From the NCBI GenBank assembly GCA_020633435.1, contig JACKDP010000001.1, positions 434,001 through 498,000 on the forward strand: 64,000 nt of DNA. The letters run 5' to 3'. The notes beneath the pieces were generated by a model. The model worked only from the letters and a program-made list of their open reading frames with translations, had not been told where the DNA came from and did not search any database. The stretch comes from Myxococcales bacterium (GTDB lineage Bacteria > Myxococcota_A > Bradymonadia > UBA7976 > UBA1532). Shown piece after piece: positions 10,433 through 20,481 of this stretch (within the stretch, counting starts at the first letter, position 1; each line of letters begins with the position of its first letter). Made by a program: the position numbers and the translations under genes.

Positions 10433-11359
10433 TCAATCGGCACGCGACCCGCCGCCGCCGAAGACGCGGATGATGTCGGCGGGCTCGCTGCCGCGGGCCT
10501 CCACCAGCGCCACCAGGCGGCCCTCGGCGTCGAGGGCCCGGGCGACGCCCGGGGGGGCCGAGGGGAAGGCGCACCGGCGACCGTGGCGCAGGTGATCCAC
10601 CTCGGCCGGCGTGAGGGCGACGCCCGGCAGGAAGGCCACCGCGTCGGCGGGGCGCAGCAGGCGGGCCAGCGCGGCGGCCGGATCCGCCTCGATGGCGTCC
10701 AGGCTCAGGCCGTCGTCCACCGAGAACGGGGCGCTGCCGAGGCGCCGCAGCGCGACCAGGTGCCCCGCCAGGCCCAGGGCCCCGGCCAGATCCGCCGCCA
10801 GGGAGCGGATGTACGTCCCCTTCGAGCACGTCACGTCGATCTCGAAGTCGGGCGGCGCCGCCCCCACCAGCCGCAGCGACTCGATGGTCACGGTGCGCAG
10901 CGGCGCCTCCACCTCCTCGCCGGCGCGGGCCAGGGCGTGCAGGCGCTGGCCATCCACCTTGATGGCGGAGAAGGCCGGCGGTCGCTGCTCGATGAGGCCC
11001 GTGAACCCGGGCAGCGCTGCGGCGAAGGCGTCGGCGTCCACCTGGGCCACCTGCTCGGGGGCGTCCTCGCGGACGACGTCGCCCTCGGCGTCGAGCGTGG
11101 TGGTGGCGATGCCCAGGCGCACCGTGCCGCGGTAGCGCTTCGTCGCCGCCATGAGGTAGGGCACCAGCCGCGTCGCCTGGCCCAGGCAGATCACCAGCAG
11201 GCCCGTCGCCATGGGGTCGAGCGTCCCGGTGTGCCCGGCGCGCTGGGCCCCGAGGGCGCGCTGCACCCGCTTGACCACGGTGAACGAGGTGGGACCCTGG
11301 GGCTTGTCGACCAGGAGGACGCCGTCGATGGCCTCCCCCGCCTTGCGCCGGCGGCTCAT
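10433..11359 (-). CDS. truB: tRNA pseudouridine-55 synthase
   Basis: A 308-residue TruB that converts U55 of tRNA T-loops to pseudouridine. The catalytic motif GHTGTLDPMATGLLVI with the essential Asp is present at about residues 42-57, along with VDKPQGPTSF near the N-terminus, YRGTVRLG and a C-terminal PUA-like region. The ATG overlaps the rbfA stop in an ATGA, indicating translational coupling within the cluster. Confidence 0.96.
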   Translation of the reverse strand: MSRRRKAGEAIDGVLLVDKPQGPTSFTVVKRVQRALGAQRAGHTGTLDPMATGLLVICLGQATRLVPYLMAATKRYRGTVRLGIATTTLDAEGDVVREDAPEQVAQVDADAFAAALPGFTGLIEQRPPAFSAIKVDGQRLHALARAGEEVEAPLRTVTIESLRLVGAAPPDFEIDVTCSKGTYIRSLAADLAGALGLAGHLVALRRLGSAPFSVDDGLSLDAIEADPAAALARLLRPADAVAFLPGVALTPAEVDHLRHGRRCAFPSAPPGVARALDAEGRLVALVEARGSEPADIIRVFGGGGSRAD

Positions 11360-11811
11360 GCGCCTTCGTCGTCCTCGTCGTCAGCGAGGTCGTCGCCGTC
11401 GAGGTCGTCGCCGTCCTGGTCCGCGTCGTCCGACGCGTCCTCCGCCTTCGGCGCGCCCGCCCCCAGCCCCAGCTCGGCGAGCCGGGCCTCGATGCGCGAG
11501 GCGTACTCGAGCGAGGCGTCATGCCGGAAGATGAGCCGCGGCGTCAGGCGCAGCCGCACCTGCTCGCCGATGGCGCGCCGGAAGAAGCCCGCGGCGCGCT
11601 CCAGCGCCGCCGTGGCCTCGGCCACGCGCTGGGGGCCGCCGTCCACATGGAAGTAGACGCGCACCTCCTGCAGATCCCCCGTCACCTCCAGATCCGAGAC
11701 CGTCACGCCGATGACGCGGGGATCCTTGATGTCGAAGGTGAGCGTGCGCGCGATGACCTCGCGCACGACGGAGGCGACGCGGGCGGGGCGAATGGGGCGA
11801 GATCTGGCCAT
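11356..11811 (-). CDS. rbfA: Ribosome-binding factor A
   Basis: A 151-residue RbfA, a small KH-fold protein that binds immature 30S subunits. The family core is visible as RVASVVREVIARTLTFDIKD, then VTVSDLEVTGDLQEVRVYF, then RLRLTPRLIFRHDASLEYAS. The last 30 residues are a strongly acidic Asp/Glu tail, longer than in many homologues. The start at 11811 matches the conserved N-terminus MARSRPIRPARVA. It follows infB after about 110 bases and overlaps truB by 4 bases. Confidence 0.95.
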   Translation of the reverse strand: MARSRPIRPARVASVVREVIARTLTFDIKDPRVIGVTVSDLEVTGDLQEVRVYFHVDGGPQRVAEATAALERAAGFFRRAIGEQVRLRLTPRLIFRHDASLEYASRIEARLAELGLGAGAPKAEDASDDADQDGDDLDGDDLADDEDDEGA

Positions 11812-11920
11812 GTGCGTCCCTCGTGTGGGTGCGAGCCACCTGGCCAGCTGGGGGCGCAGGCGGGGCGCCGCACGACCGGACAGCCCGGCCGGCGGCACCC
11901 TGGCTCATCCGGCGCGCCGA

Positions 11921-14900
11921 TCAGTCGATCTGGCGCCGGACCTCCTTGATCTCGAAGACCTCGACGATGTCGCCGACCTCGATGGTCTTGTAGCCGTCCA
12001 CCGAGAGGCCGCACTCGAAGCCGTGGGTAACCTCACGCACATCGTCCTTGAAGCGCTTGAGGGTCGTGATCTTGCCCTCGTGCATCTTCTTGCCGCCGCG
12101 CATGACGCGGCCCTGGACGTTGCGCTGGACCTTGCCGTCCGTGACGTAGCAGCCCGCGACCGTGCCGACGCGCTGGATGTGGAACACCGCCCGGACCTCG
12201 GCGTGGCCCAGCACCGTCTCCACCGTCTCCGGCGTGAGCAGGCCGCTGAGCATCTCCTTCACGGCGTCGATGACGTCGTAGATGACGGAGAACTGCCGGA
12301 TCGAGACGCCGCCCTGATCGGCGGCCCGCTTGGCCATCGCGTCCGGGCCCACGTTGAAGCCCAGGACGATGGCGTCGGAGGCCGTCGCCAGCGTGATGTC
12401 CGACTCGCTGATGTTGCCGACGGCGGCGTGGATCATCCGCACCTCGACCTCATCGTTGCCGATCTGCTCCAGGGACGTCCGGATGGCCTCGAGCGAGCCC
12501 GAGACGTCCGTCTTGAGAATGAGGTTCTGGACCTCCTTCTCCTTCTTGCCCATGGAGGCGAGCAGGTCGGCCATGCTCGTCGGCTTGTTCTGCTCGGCCT
12601 CGCGCTCGGCGCGCGCCTTGTCGGAGCGGCTCGCGATGACGCGCTTGGCGTCCTTCTCGTTGGCCACCACGTAGAAGGCGTCACCGGCGCTCGGCACCCC
12701 GTCCAGGCCCAGCACCTCGACCGGGGTCGAGGGGCCGGCGGACTTGAGCTGCTTGCCCCGCGAGTCGTGCATGCTGCGGACGCGGCCGAAGTTCTGGCCG
12801 GCCACGACGAAGTCGCTGCGGGACAGGGTGCCCTCCTGGATGAGGACGGTCACCACGGTGCCGCGGCCCTTCTCGATGCGCGACTCCACCACCCGGCCGA
12901 AGGCGGGCTTCTTGGGGTTCGCCTTGAGCTCGAGCACGTCGCTCTGCAGGGCGAGCGTCTCCAGCAGATCGGGGATGCCCGCGCCCGTCATGGCGCTGAC
13001 CGGCACGAAGAAGGTGTCGCCACCCCACTCGTCGGGGACGAGCTCGTACTTGGTCAGCTCCTGCTTGATCCGCTCGGGATCGTTGCCGGGCTTGTCCATC
13101 TTCGTGATGGCCACGACGATGGGCACGCCCGCCGCCTTGGCGTGGCTGATGGACTCCACCGTCTGCGGCATGATCCCGTCGTCGGCCGCCACCACCAGCA
13201 CCACCACGTCCGTCACCGACGCGCCGCGGGCACGCATCGCCGTAAAGGCGGCGTGGCCGGGGGTGTCGAGGAAGACGACCGCGCGCTCCCCCACCTCGAC
13301 GCGGTATGCGCCGACGTGCTGGGTGATGCCGCCGGCCTCGCCGCTGGCGACGTTGGCCTTGCGGATGCGGTCGAGCAGCGTCGTCTTGCCGTGGTCGACG
13401 TGGCCCATGATGGTCACGACCGGCGCGCGCGGCTCGGCGTCGGGATCCTCCGCCTTGGCCTCCTCGGTGGCCGGGCCCGACAGGACCGCGTCCTCCTGGA
13501 AGGCGACGTTCTTCACGTCGTAGTCGTACTCCGACGCGATGAGCGTGGCGGTGTCCAGGTCGAGCTGCTGGTTGGACGTGGCCATCACGCCCATCTGCAT
13601 GAGCTTGCGGATCAGCTCGTTGAGCTTGACCCCGATGGCCTTGCCCAGCTCGCCCACGCTGATGGTCTCGTTGATGCGGACCACCCGCTTGTGCGCCGCC
13701 GGCGTCGTGAGCTGGGGCTTGGCCCCCTTCCGCGACGAGATCTTCCGCTTGCGACCCCGACCCGCGCCGCGACCGGCGGCGCCGTAGAGATCCTCACGGT
13801 TGACGACCTGGCGACGCCCACGCTGCGAGCGGCCGCTGCCCTCGCCCCCGGACCCGCCCCCCGGCGAGCGACCACGCTCCCCGGGCTTGGCGTTGCCGAG
13901 CGGGCGACGACGGCGATCCCCACCGCGATCCGGCGGCGGCACCGCCGCCCCACCCGGGACACCGGGCGGACCAGCCAGCCCGCGCGCCAGGCGGGCCCCG
14001 GGCCACGCGCGCCGGGCGACCACCAGGCCCCACCGGACCACCGGGGCCAGGCGGGCCACCAGGCCCCACGGACCACCAGGGCCGGGCAGGCCACCGGGTT
14101 ACGAGCGCCGGGCGGGCCACCGGGTCCGCGCCGAGGCGCAGGCGCGCAGTGCGGCTGCGGAGCTGCTCCAGCGGGATGCAGCCGAGAGCACCTTGGCCCT
14201 GACCGGCCCGCGGGCGCGGCCGCGTCGCCGCCGATCTGGAGCCCAGGGCTGGGGCTGGCGCACCTGGCTGGCGGGCGTGGGCCCACGGCCCGGCAGCCGT
14301 GACGCGTCGAGCCCTCGTCGTCCGGGGCGTCCGCACGGCAGGGGCATCCCCGGCGGGGGAGCGGCGGGCAGGCGCCTACTCCGAGGAGCCGCCGGGCGCG
14401 CAGGCTCCGGGCCGCTGCTCGGCCACACCGGGCGCTCGGCGAGCCGCTCCACCACGCGGGCCGGCTCCACCACGCAGGCCGGCTCCACCACGCGGGCCGC
14501 TCGACAGGAGCGAGCAGGCAACGGCAGCGCCTTCTGGGCCTGGACGGGCGGGGCGGGCCGGGGCGGCTCGGGGCGCGACAGGATGCGCGCCTGCACCACG
14601 GCTCCTCGTCGCGCACGGCCGGCAGGGCCCGGCTCGGCGGGACGGGGGCCGGCTCGCGGGCGACCGGCTCCGCAGGGCGCGCCCAGGCGCCTCCAGGGCG
14701 GGCTCGCGGGCCAGCTCGCGGGCCGGGGGCGCCTCGGCCTGCCAGCTTTGCGCACGGCGGGCGCCTGCTCGGCAGGCTTCGGCGCCTCCACGCCACCACC
14801 CGGGCAGGCGGCTGCGCGGCCGGGCGGGCCGGCGCGGCCGCCGGACGGGCCGGCTCTTCCTCGTCGGAGCGCCGACGCCGGCGCACTACGCCGGGCGCCT

Positions 14901-15090
14901 GGATCTTCTCCTCGACCTGGCCCTGGTTGCGTTCGCTCACGAGAGCATCGCGCAACCGCGCCTCGTCGCGATTTTCAAGCTGCGACATATAGTTGCGCAC
15001 CCCAGGGATGTGCAGCTCGTCGCACTTCCTGAGCACTTCGCGATGGTCGATGCCAAGTTCCTTGGCGACCTCGAAGATTCTCTTGCCCAT
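11921..15090 (-). CDS. infB: Translation initiation factor IF-2, frame-disrupted in the linker (about 13.99-14.81 kb)
   Basis: The N-terminus ([20 protein letters not shown]) is a normal IF-2N domain with GGAG upstream. The C-terminal 650 or so residues are an intact IF-2 GTPase with the second IF2_N ([17 protein letters not shown]), G1 [10 protein letters not shown]3 DTPGH, G4 TKMD and domains II-IV ending in [14 protein letters not shown]. Between them lies an Ala/Pro/Gly/Arg-rich linker. There the correct reading has to jump frames several times: [12 protein letters not shown] is in one frame, [20 protein letters not shown] in another, and [20 protein letters not shown] back in the first. 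IF-2 is essential, so these are most likely sequence errors in a repetitive GC-rich stretch. Expected product about 1056 residues. Confidence 0.93.
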
Positions 15091-15144
15091 GCCTGCTCCC
15101 ACCTGAGCGCGTCGGGGCGGGCCCCGGCCGCGCCGTGCGGTGAT

Positions 15145-15783
15145 CTAACGGCTTCCAGTGCCTGCCGCAACCAAAACCCGGTTGCGACGCTCGAAGTCCA
15201 GGTCCAACGCGGCGGCCACCGCCGCGTCCGTCAGACCGGCGGCAATCCGCCGGCCCTTGCCCAGCACCTCGCCCAGACGGGCGGCGGTACCGTGGCGAAT
15301 CCAGGGGATCTCGGCGGTCCTGGCGCGGCCGATGAGCCGCTCTGCCGAGTCGTCCGCGGCGTCCTCCGCCAGCAGCAGGAAGGCGACCCCTTCCAGCGAG
15401 CTGAGGGCCTGACCGCCTGACCGGACCTGACCGGCCCGACGCGCGAGCGCCAGCCGATCATCGATGCGGGCGTCGATGGCCGCGACCACCGCCGCCACCA
15501 GCGCCTCCGCCTCCATGGGCGCGACAGGCCCCTCGAAGGCGCGGTTGTACGCCTTGCGACGCAGGCTCTGCTCCAGGCAGCTCCGGTCGTAGCAGACGTG
15601 GGCGCCGCGTCCGGGCGCCTTCAGGAGGCGATCGACGAAGAGGCGCCCCTCCGGATCGCGGACGATCCGCACGAACGTCCCGCGGGGCGCGGCCGTACGG
15701 CACACGACACAGGTCCGCATGCCCTTCCGATCCGGACGGGCCACACGCGGCTGTCGACGTGCCTCACGAGATCCGCGCCCCAC
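15145..15783 (-). CDS. YlxR (RnpM-type) domain fused to L7Ae/YlxQ-like domain
   Basis: Residues around 23-90 are a YlxR domain (MRTCVVCR, GTFVRIV, PGRGAHVCYDRSCLEQSLRR), known to bind RNA and, in Bacillus, RNase P. The C-terminal 110 residues resemble the L7Ae/L30e-like YlxQ fold (ALARRAGQVRSGGQA, VAFLLLAEDAADDSAERLI, HGTAARLGEVLGKGRRIA). In Firmicutes these are two adjacent genes between nusA and infB; here they form one chain. GTG 15783 was chosen because GGAGG sits 9 bases upstream, overlapping the end of nusA; ATG 15720 would leave the YlxR domain alone intact. Confidence 0.85.
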   Translation of the reverse strand: MGRGSREARRQPRVARPDRKGMRTCVVCRTAAPRGTFVRIVRDPEGRLFVDRLLKAPGRGAHVCYDRSCLEQSLRRKAYNRAFEGPVAPMEAEALVAAVVAAIDARIDDRLALARRAGQVRSGGQALSSLEGVAFLLLAEDAADDSAERLIGRARTAEIPWIRHGTAARLGEVLGKGRRIAAGLTDAAVAAALDLDFERRNRVLVAAGTGSR

Positions 15784-15787
15784 TGGC

Positions 15788-17430
<1,643 letters not shown>

Positions 17431-17446
<16 letters not shown>

Positions 17447-18021
17447 GCCTGCGCTCCTGCCTGCGGCTTTGGTCGCAGCGCCTCAAGGTCGATGCAGAGC
17501 CGTGCCTTCTGGATGGCCTCGACGGGCACCTGGTGCTCACCGTCTGTGCAGCGGATCTGGACCGATTCCTCGGCGCCGAGGATGACCCCCGTGAACCTCC
17601 GCCGACCTCCGATGGGTGAGGAGAGCTGGATCTGCGCCTCCCGGCCGATGAACCGCCGGAAGTCGGCGTCGCTCATCAGGGGCCGGTCGAGGCCCGGCGA
17701 CGAGACGCGCAGATCGTAGGCCGTCGGGATGGGGTCATCCACATCCAGGGCGGCCGAGAGCTCCGGGCTCACCCGCGCGCAGTCATCGATGGTGACGCCC
17801 TCGGGGCCGTCGATGTAGACCCAGAGGACGATGCGCGTCCCTTCCTGGGCCAGCTCGACGCCGACGAGGGAGAGGCCGAGCCCCTCGACCACCGGGACCG
17901 CGATGCTGCGCACCTTGGCCGGAACCGGCTGGCGGGCCCCACCGATGAGGCGCGCCTCGACCTCGGCCGCCGCGGTGGGCGTCGAGTCGGGGGACTGCTC
18001 AGGGGTGGGCTCGTCTGCCAA
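17431..18021 (-). CDS. rimP: Ribosome maturation factor RimP
   Basis: A 196-residue RimP, needed for 30S maturation. Recognisable segments are [60 protein letters not shown] and the SH3-like C-terminal domain. TTG at 18021 was chosen because GGAGGAG lies at ideal spacing; the upstream in-frame ATGs would run through the hairpin at 18046-18069. The C-terminus is extended ([14 protein letters not shown]) and overlaps nusA. First gene of the cluster. Confidence 0.93.
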
Positions 18022-18045
18022 AGCTCCTCCAAACCACTGCGCAAC

Positions 18046-18069
18046 AAAAAAGGGCTCCGAGGAGCCCTT
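18046..18069 (-). terminator. Intrinsic terminator / candidate attenuator ahead of rimP
   Basis: On the minus strand AAGGGCTCC and GGAGCCCTT form a 9-base stem followed directly by TTTTTTG. It ends only about 25 bases before the rimP start codon, with the ribosome site just beyond. It could terminate the upstream gene, but a promoter-like sequence lies between that gene and the hairpin, so attenuation of rimP-nusA-infB is equally possible. Confidence 0.7.
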
Positions 18070-18098
18070 CGCGCGAAAATCCGACGAAGTGGAGGCGG

Positions 18099-18127
18099 TG
18101 TCTATCATGCCCCGCCGGGGTGCGCAA
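18099..18127 (-). promoter_or_regulatory. Putative promoter for the rimP cluster
   Basis: On the minus strand a TTGCGC box (18122-18127) is followed after 17 bases by TAGACA (18099-18104). The same TTGCGC box with a 17-base spacer precedes the tRNA-Val gene in this window. Transcription would start upstream of the hairpin at 18046-18069. Assignment by eye only. Confidence 0.4.
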
Positions 18128-18186
18128 GCCCCATCCACCGACGAGGCCCCATAAGTCGCCGTCCCGGCCCGGGCGGCCGCTCGTCG

Positions 18187-18879
18187 CTACAGGGCGTAGA
18201 TGCGCAGGTTGTCGAACGTCACCGGCGCCTCCCAGTTGTTGAAGGCGAGGTGCTTGCCCAGCACCGGATCGGCGTCCGGGTAGGTCAGCAGGAGCTGCCC
18301 GTCGAGGAACCAGCGCACCGTGTCGCCGTCCCGCTCGATGATCCAGTGGTAGTCGACCCCCGGCTCCACGCAGGCGTCGCGCTGGCCCCGGCCCCGCCGG
18401 CAGCCGCGGTTGTCCACCTTGCGCTCCTCGGCGTGCTCGTCCTGCCGGGCGATCGTGGTGATGGTGTTGCTCCACCCGCCGTGGATCAGGATGTACCCGC
18501 TCTGGTGGGTGATGCCGTCGCCGAAGACCTCGGCCTTCACGTCCCCGGTGCCGCTCTCCGCCCGCGCGTCGAACTCGATGCGCACCTTCGGCGGCAGCTC
18601 TTTCTGCAGCCAGAGCGCGGCGTTGTGGATCTTCTCGGCCTTCAGCCGGCCCTGCTCGATGCGCCAGGTGCCCTTGCTGTTGCCCGGATCGGGCTCCCCC
18701 TGCCGGTAGTCCGGCCCGGGCTCCGCCCGCTCGAAGTCGTCCTGGAAGACCAGCGTGCCCCCCTGGGTGGGCGGCACCGGCGACTGGCGCCACGCCACGA
18801 TCCCCAGCACCAGCAGGAAGCACAGGCCCAGGCCGACGCCGGTGCGCACCCCGGCCGGCAGGCGCCGCCAGCGGTTCAA
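18187..18879 (-). CDS. Membrane-anchored lectin-like (LamG/DUF1080-type) protein
   Basis: A 230-residue protein with one N-terminal helix (GVGLGLCFLLVLGIVAW) acting as signal anchor. A compact beta-sandwich pattern follows (LVFQDDFERAEPG, GTWRIEQGRLKAEK, RIEFDARAESGTGDVKAEVF, HWIIERDGDTVRWFLDGQLL, FNNWEAPVTFDNLRIY). This pattern is typical of concanavalin A-like glycan-binding domains such as DUF1080. Binding or hydrolysis of a sugar is possible but no catalytic residues can be named. Its ATG overlaps the stop of the PP2C gene (ATGA), so the two are likely coupled. Confidence 0.75.
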   Translation of the reverse strand: MNRWRRLPAGVRTGVGLGLCFLLVLGIVAWRQSPVPPTQGGTLVFQDDFERAEPGPDYRQGEPDPGNSKGTWRIEQGRLKAEKIHNAALWLQKELPPKVRIEFDARAESGTGDVKAEVFGDGITHQSGYILIHGGWSNTITTIARQDEHAEERKVDNRGCRRGRGQRDACVEPGVDYHWIIERDGDTVRWFLDGQLLLTYPDADPVLGKHLAFNNWEAPVTFDNLRIYAL

Positions 18880-20471
18880 GGCGCCTCCTCGTCATCATGG
18901 GCGTCGTCGGCCAGCCGGCCCCGCAGCACGGCCAGATCGGGCTGCGTCCGCCGCTGGAACGCCATCACCGACGGCCGGTCCGGCTGCGTCGCCGGCGCGG
19001 AGCGATCGAGCCCCGGGCGCTCGTCGGCGTCCTCGGGGGGCCCCTGCCCCTCCACCCGCAGCAGCGGATCCGTGCCGCCGCTCTCCTGCTCCGTGAGCAG
19101 GAAGCCGGGGATGAGCTCGTCGGTCACCGCCACCGGCAGGGCCCCCACCGCGGCCAGGCCCGGATCGAACGCCGGCACCTCCGCCACGACGCCGCCCGCC
19201 TGGTTGCGGCGCAGCACCTCGATGGTCTCCCGCGCGGCCAGCAGCTCGCGGCTGGTCATGCGCAGCCGCGTGTTGAGCACCTGGATGAAGCTCCACGTGA
19301 GCTTCACCGCCATGACCGGCTCGGCCCGCAGCAGCTCGTAGAAGCGCGCCCGCTGGATGACCAGCGCCCGGGCCGCCACCAGCGCCGTCGCCGTGGCCGA
19401 CCGCGGCGCCTTGTCCACCATGGCCATCTCGCCGAAGTGGGCCCCCGCGCTCAGATCGGCCAGCGGCAGCCCGCCCCGGCTGAGCTGCACGAGCCCGTCC
19501 AGCAGCACGAAGAAGGCGTCGTCGCGGGTGTCCTCGCGGAAGATCACCTCGCCGGCCTCGTACGTCACCGTCGTGGTGACGTTGAGCACCTTCACCAACC
19601 CCTTGTAGGTCAGGTACTTGAAGAGCGGGATGGCCCGCAGGGCGTCGAGCTTCTGCCGGACGTCCTGCACGCGCCGCTGCTGATCCTCGGCCGCCGCCGG
19701 CAGCGCCCGCACCACCACCGCGGTGATGTTGTCCTTCCCGCCCGCCTCGTTGGCCAGGACGATGAAGGCCTCGGGGATCTCCTTGATCTCCTCGCGGGTC
19801 ATGATGTCGAGGGTGATGGGGTCGTCCAGGTAGCAGGACAGGCCGTCGCTGCAGAGCAGGTAGCCATCCCCCGGCAGCACGTCGAAGTCGAACGTGTCGG
19901 CCTCCACCGTCTCGTACACCCCGACCGCCCGCGTCACGGCGTTCTTGTAGGGGCTCTCGAACTCGTCGCCCGGCTTCAGGCGCCCGCGCTTGATCAGCTC
20001 GTTGACCAGCGAGTGGTCCTCGGTGAGCTGGTGCACCTGCCCCATGCGCGTCAGGTAGATGCGGCTGTCGCCCACATGGCCGATGAAGCCCCGGTTGCCG
20101 GCCACCAGCATCAGGCTGAGCGTGGTGCCCATGCCGTGCCGATCCGCGGACTCGCGCGACATCTCGTAGACCCGGGCGCACGCCGTGGCCACCGCCTCGT
20201 CGAGCAGGTCGAGCATGTCCTGCCGGCCGCGCGGGGTGTCCTCCTTGACGTAGGCCTCCACCCGCTCGCGGTTCTCGGCGACCACCCGCCGGACCTCGCG
20301 CACGGCCACGGACGAGGCGACCTCACCCGCCGCGTGGCCACCCATGCCATCGGCCACCACGAAGAGGTTCAGCTTCTTGTCGACCAGGAAGTTGTCTTCG
20401 TTGTGATCGCGGGTCCGCCCGGTGTCGGTGGCGGCCCAGAACCGGATCTCGAGGGGGCGGTTCGCGCTCAT
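18876..20471 (-). CDS. PP2C-type Ser/Thr phosphatase fused to a cyclic-nucleotide-binding domain
   Basis: Residues 1 to about 250 are a PPM/PP2C phosphatase with RDHNEDNF, VADGMGGHAAGE, GTTLSLML, GHVGDSRIYL, LTEDHSLV, LCSDGLS and GGKDNITAVVV; the metal-binding Asp residues are all present. Residues about 265-400 form a cNMP-binding/Crp-like beta-roll (KVLNVTTTVTYEAGEVIFRE, DDAFFVLLDGLVQLSRGG, GAHFGEMAMVDKAPRSATAT). The C-terminal 130 residues are low-complexity. In the family this phosphatase opposes Hanks-type kinases; control by a cyclic nucleotide is inferred from the fused domain. The start is the ATG at 20471. Confidence 0.92.
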   Translation of the reverse strand: MSANRPLEIRFWAATDTGRTRDHNEDNFLVDKKLNLFVVADGMGGHAAGEVASSVAVREVRRVVAENRERVEAYVKEDTPRGRQDMLDLLDEAVATACARVYEMSRESADRHGMGTTLSLMLVAGNRGFIGHVGDSRIYLTRMGQVHQLTEDHSLVNELIKRGRLKPGDEFESPYKNAVTRAVGVYETVEADTFDFDVLPGDGYLLCSDGLSCYLDDPITLDIMTREEIKEIPEAFIVLANEAGGKDNITAVVVRALPAAAEDQQRRVQDVRQKLDALRAIPLFKYLTYKGLVKVLNVTTTVTYEAGEVIFREDTRDDAFFVLLDGLVQLSRGGLPLADLSAGAHFGEMAMVDKAPRSATATALVAARALVIQRARFYELLRAEPVMAVKLTWSFIQVLNTRLRMTSRELLAARETIEVLRRNQAGGVVAEVPAFDPGLAAVGALPVAVTDELIPGFLLTEQESGGTDPLLRVEGQGPPEDADERPGLDRSAPATQPDRPSVMAFQRRTQPDLAVLRGRLADDAHDDEEAP

Positions 20472-20481
20472 CGTCCCGGGT

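Noticed and set aside
9900..11522. N-terminal extension of the pnp frame to 11522
   Set aside because: The open frame continues through rpsO and truB out of their frames; the GTG at 9722 with its ribosome site is the real start.
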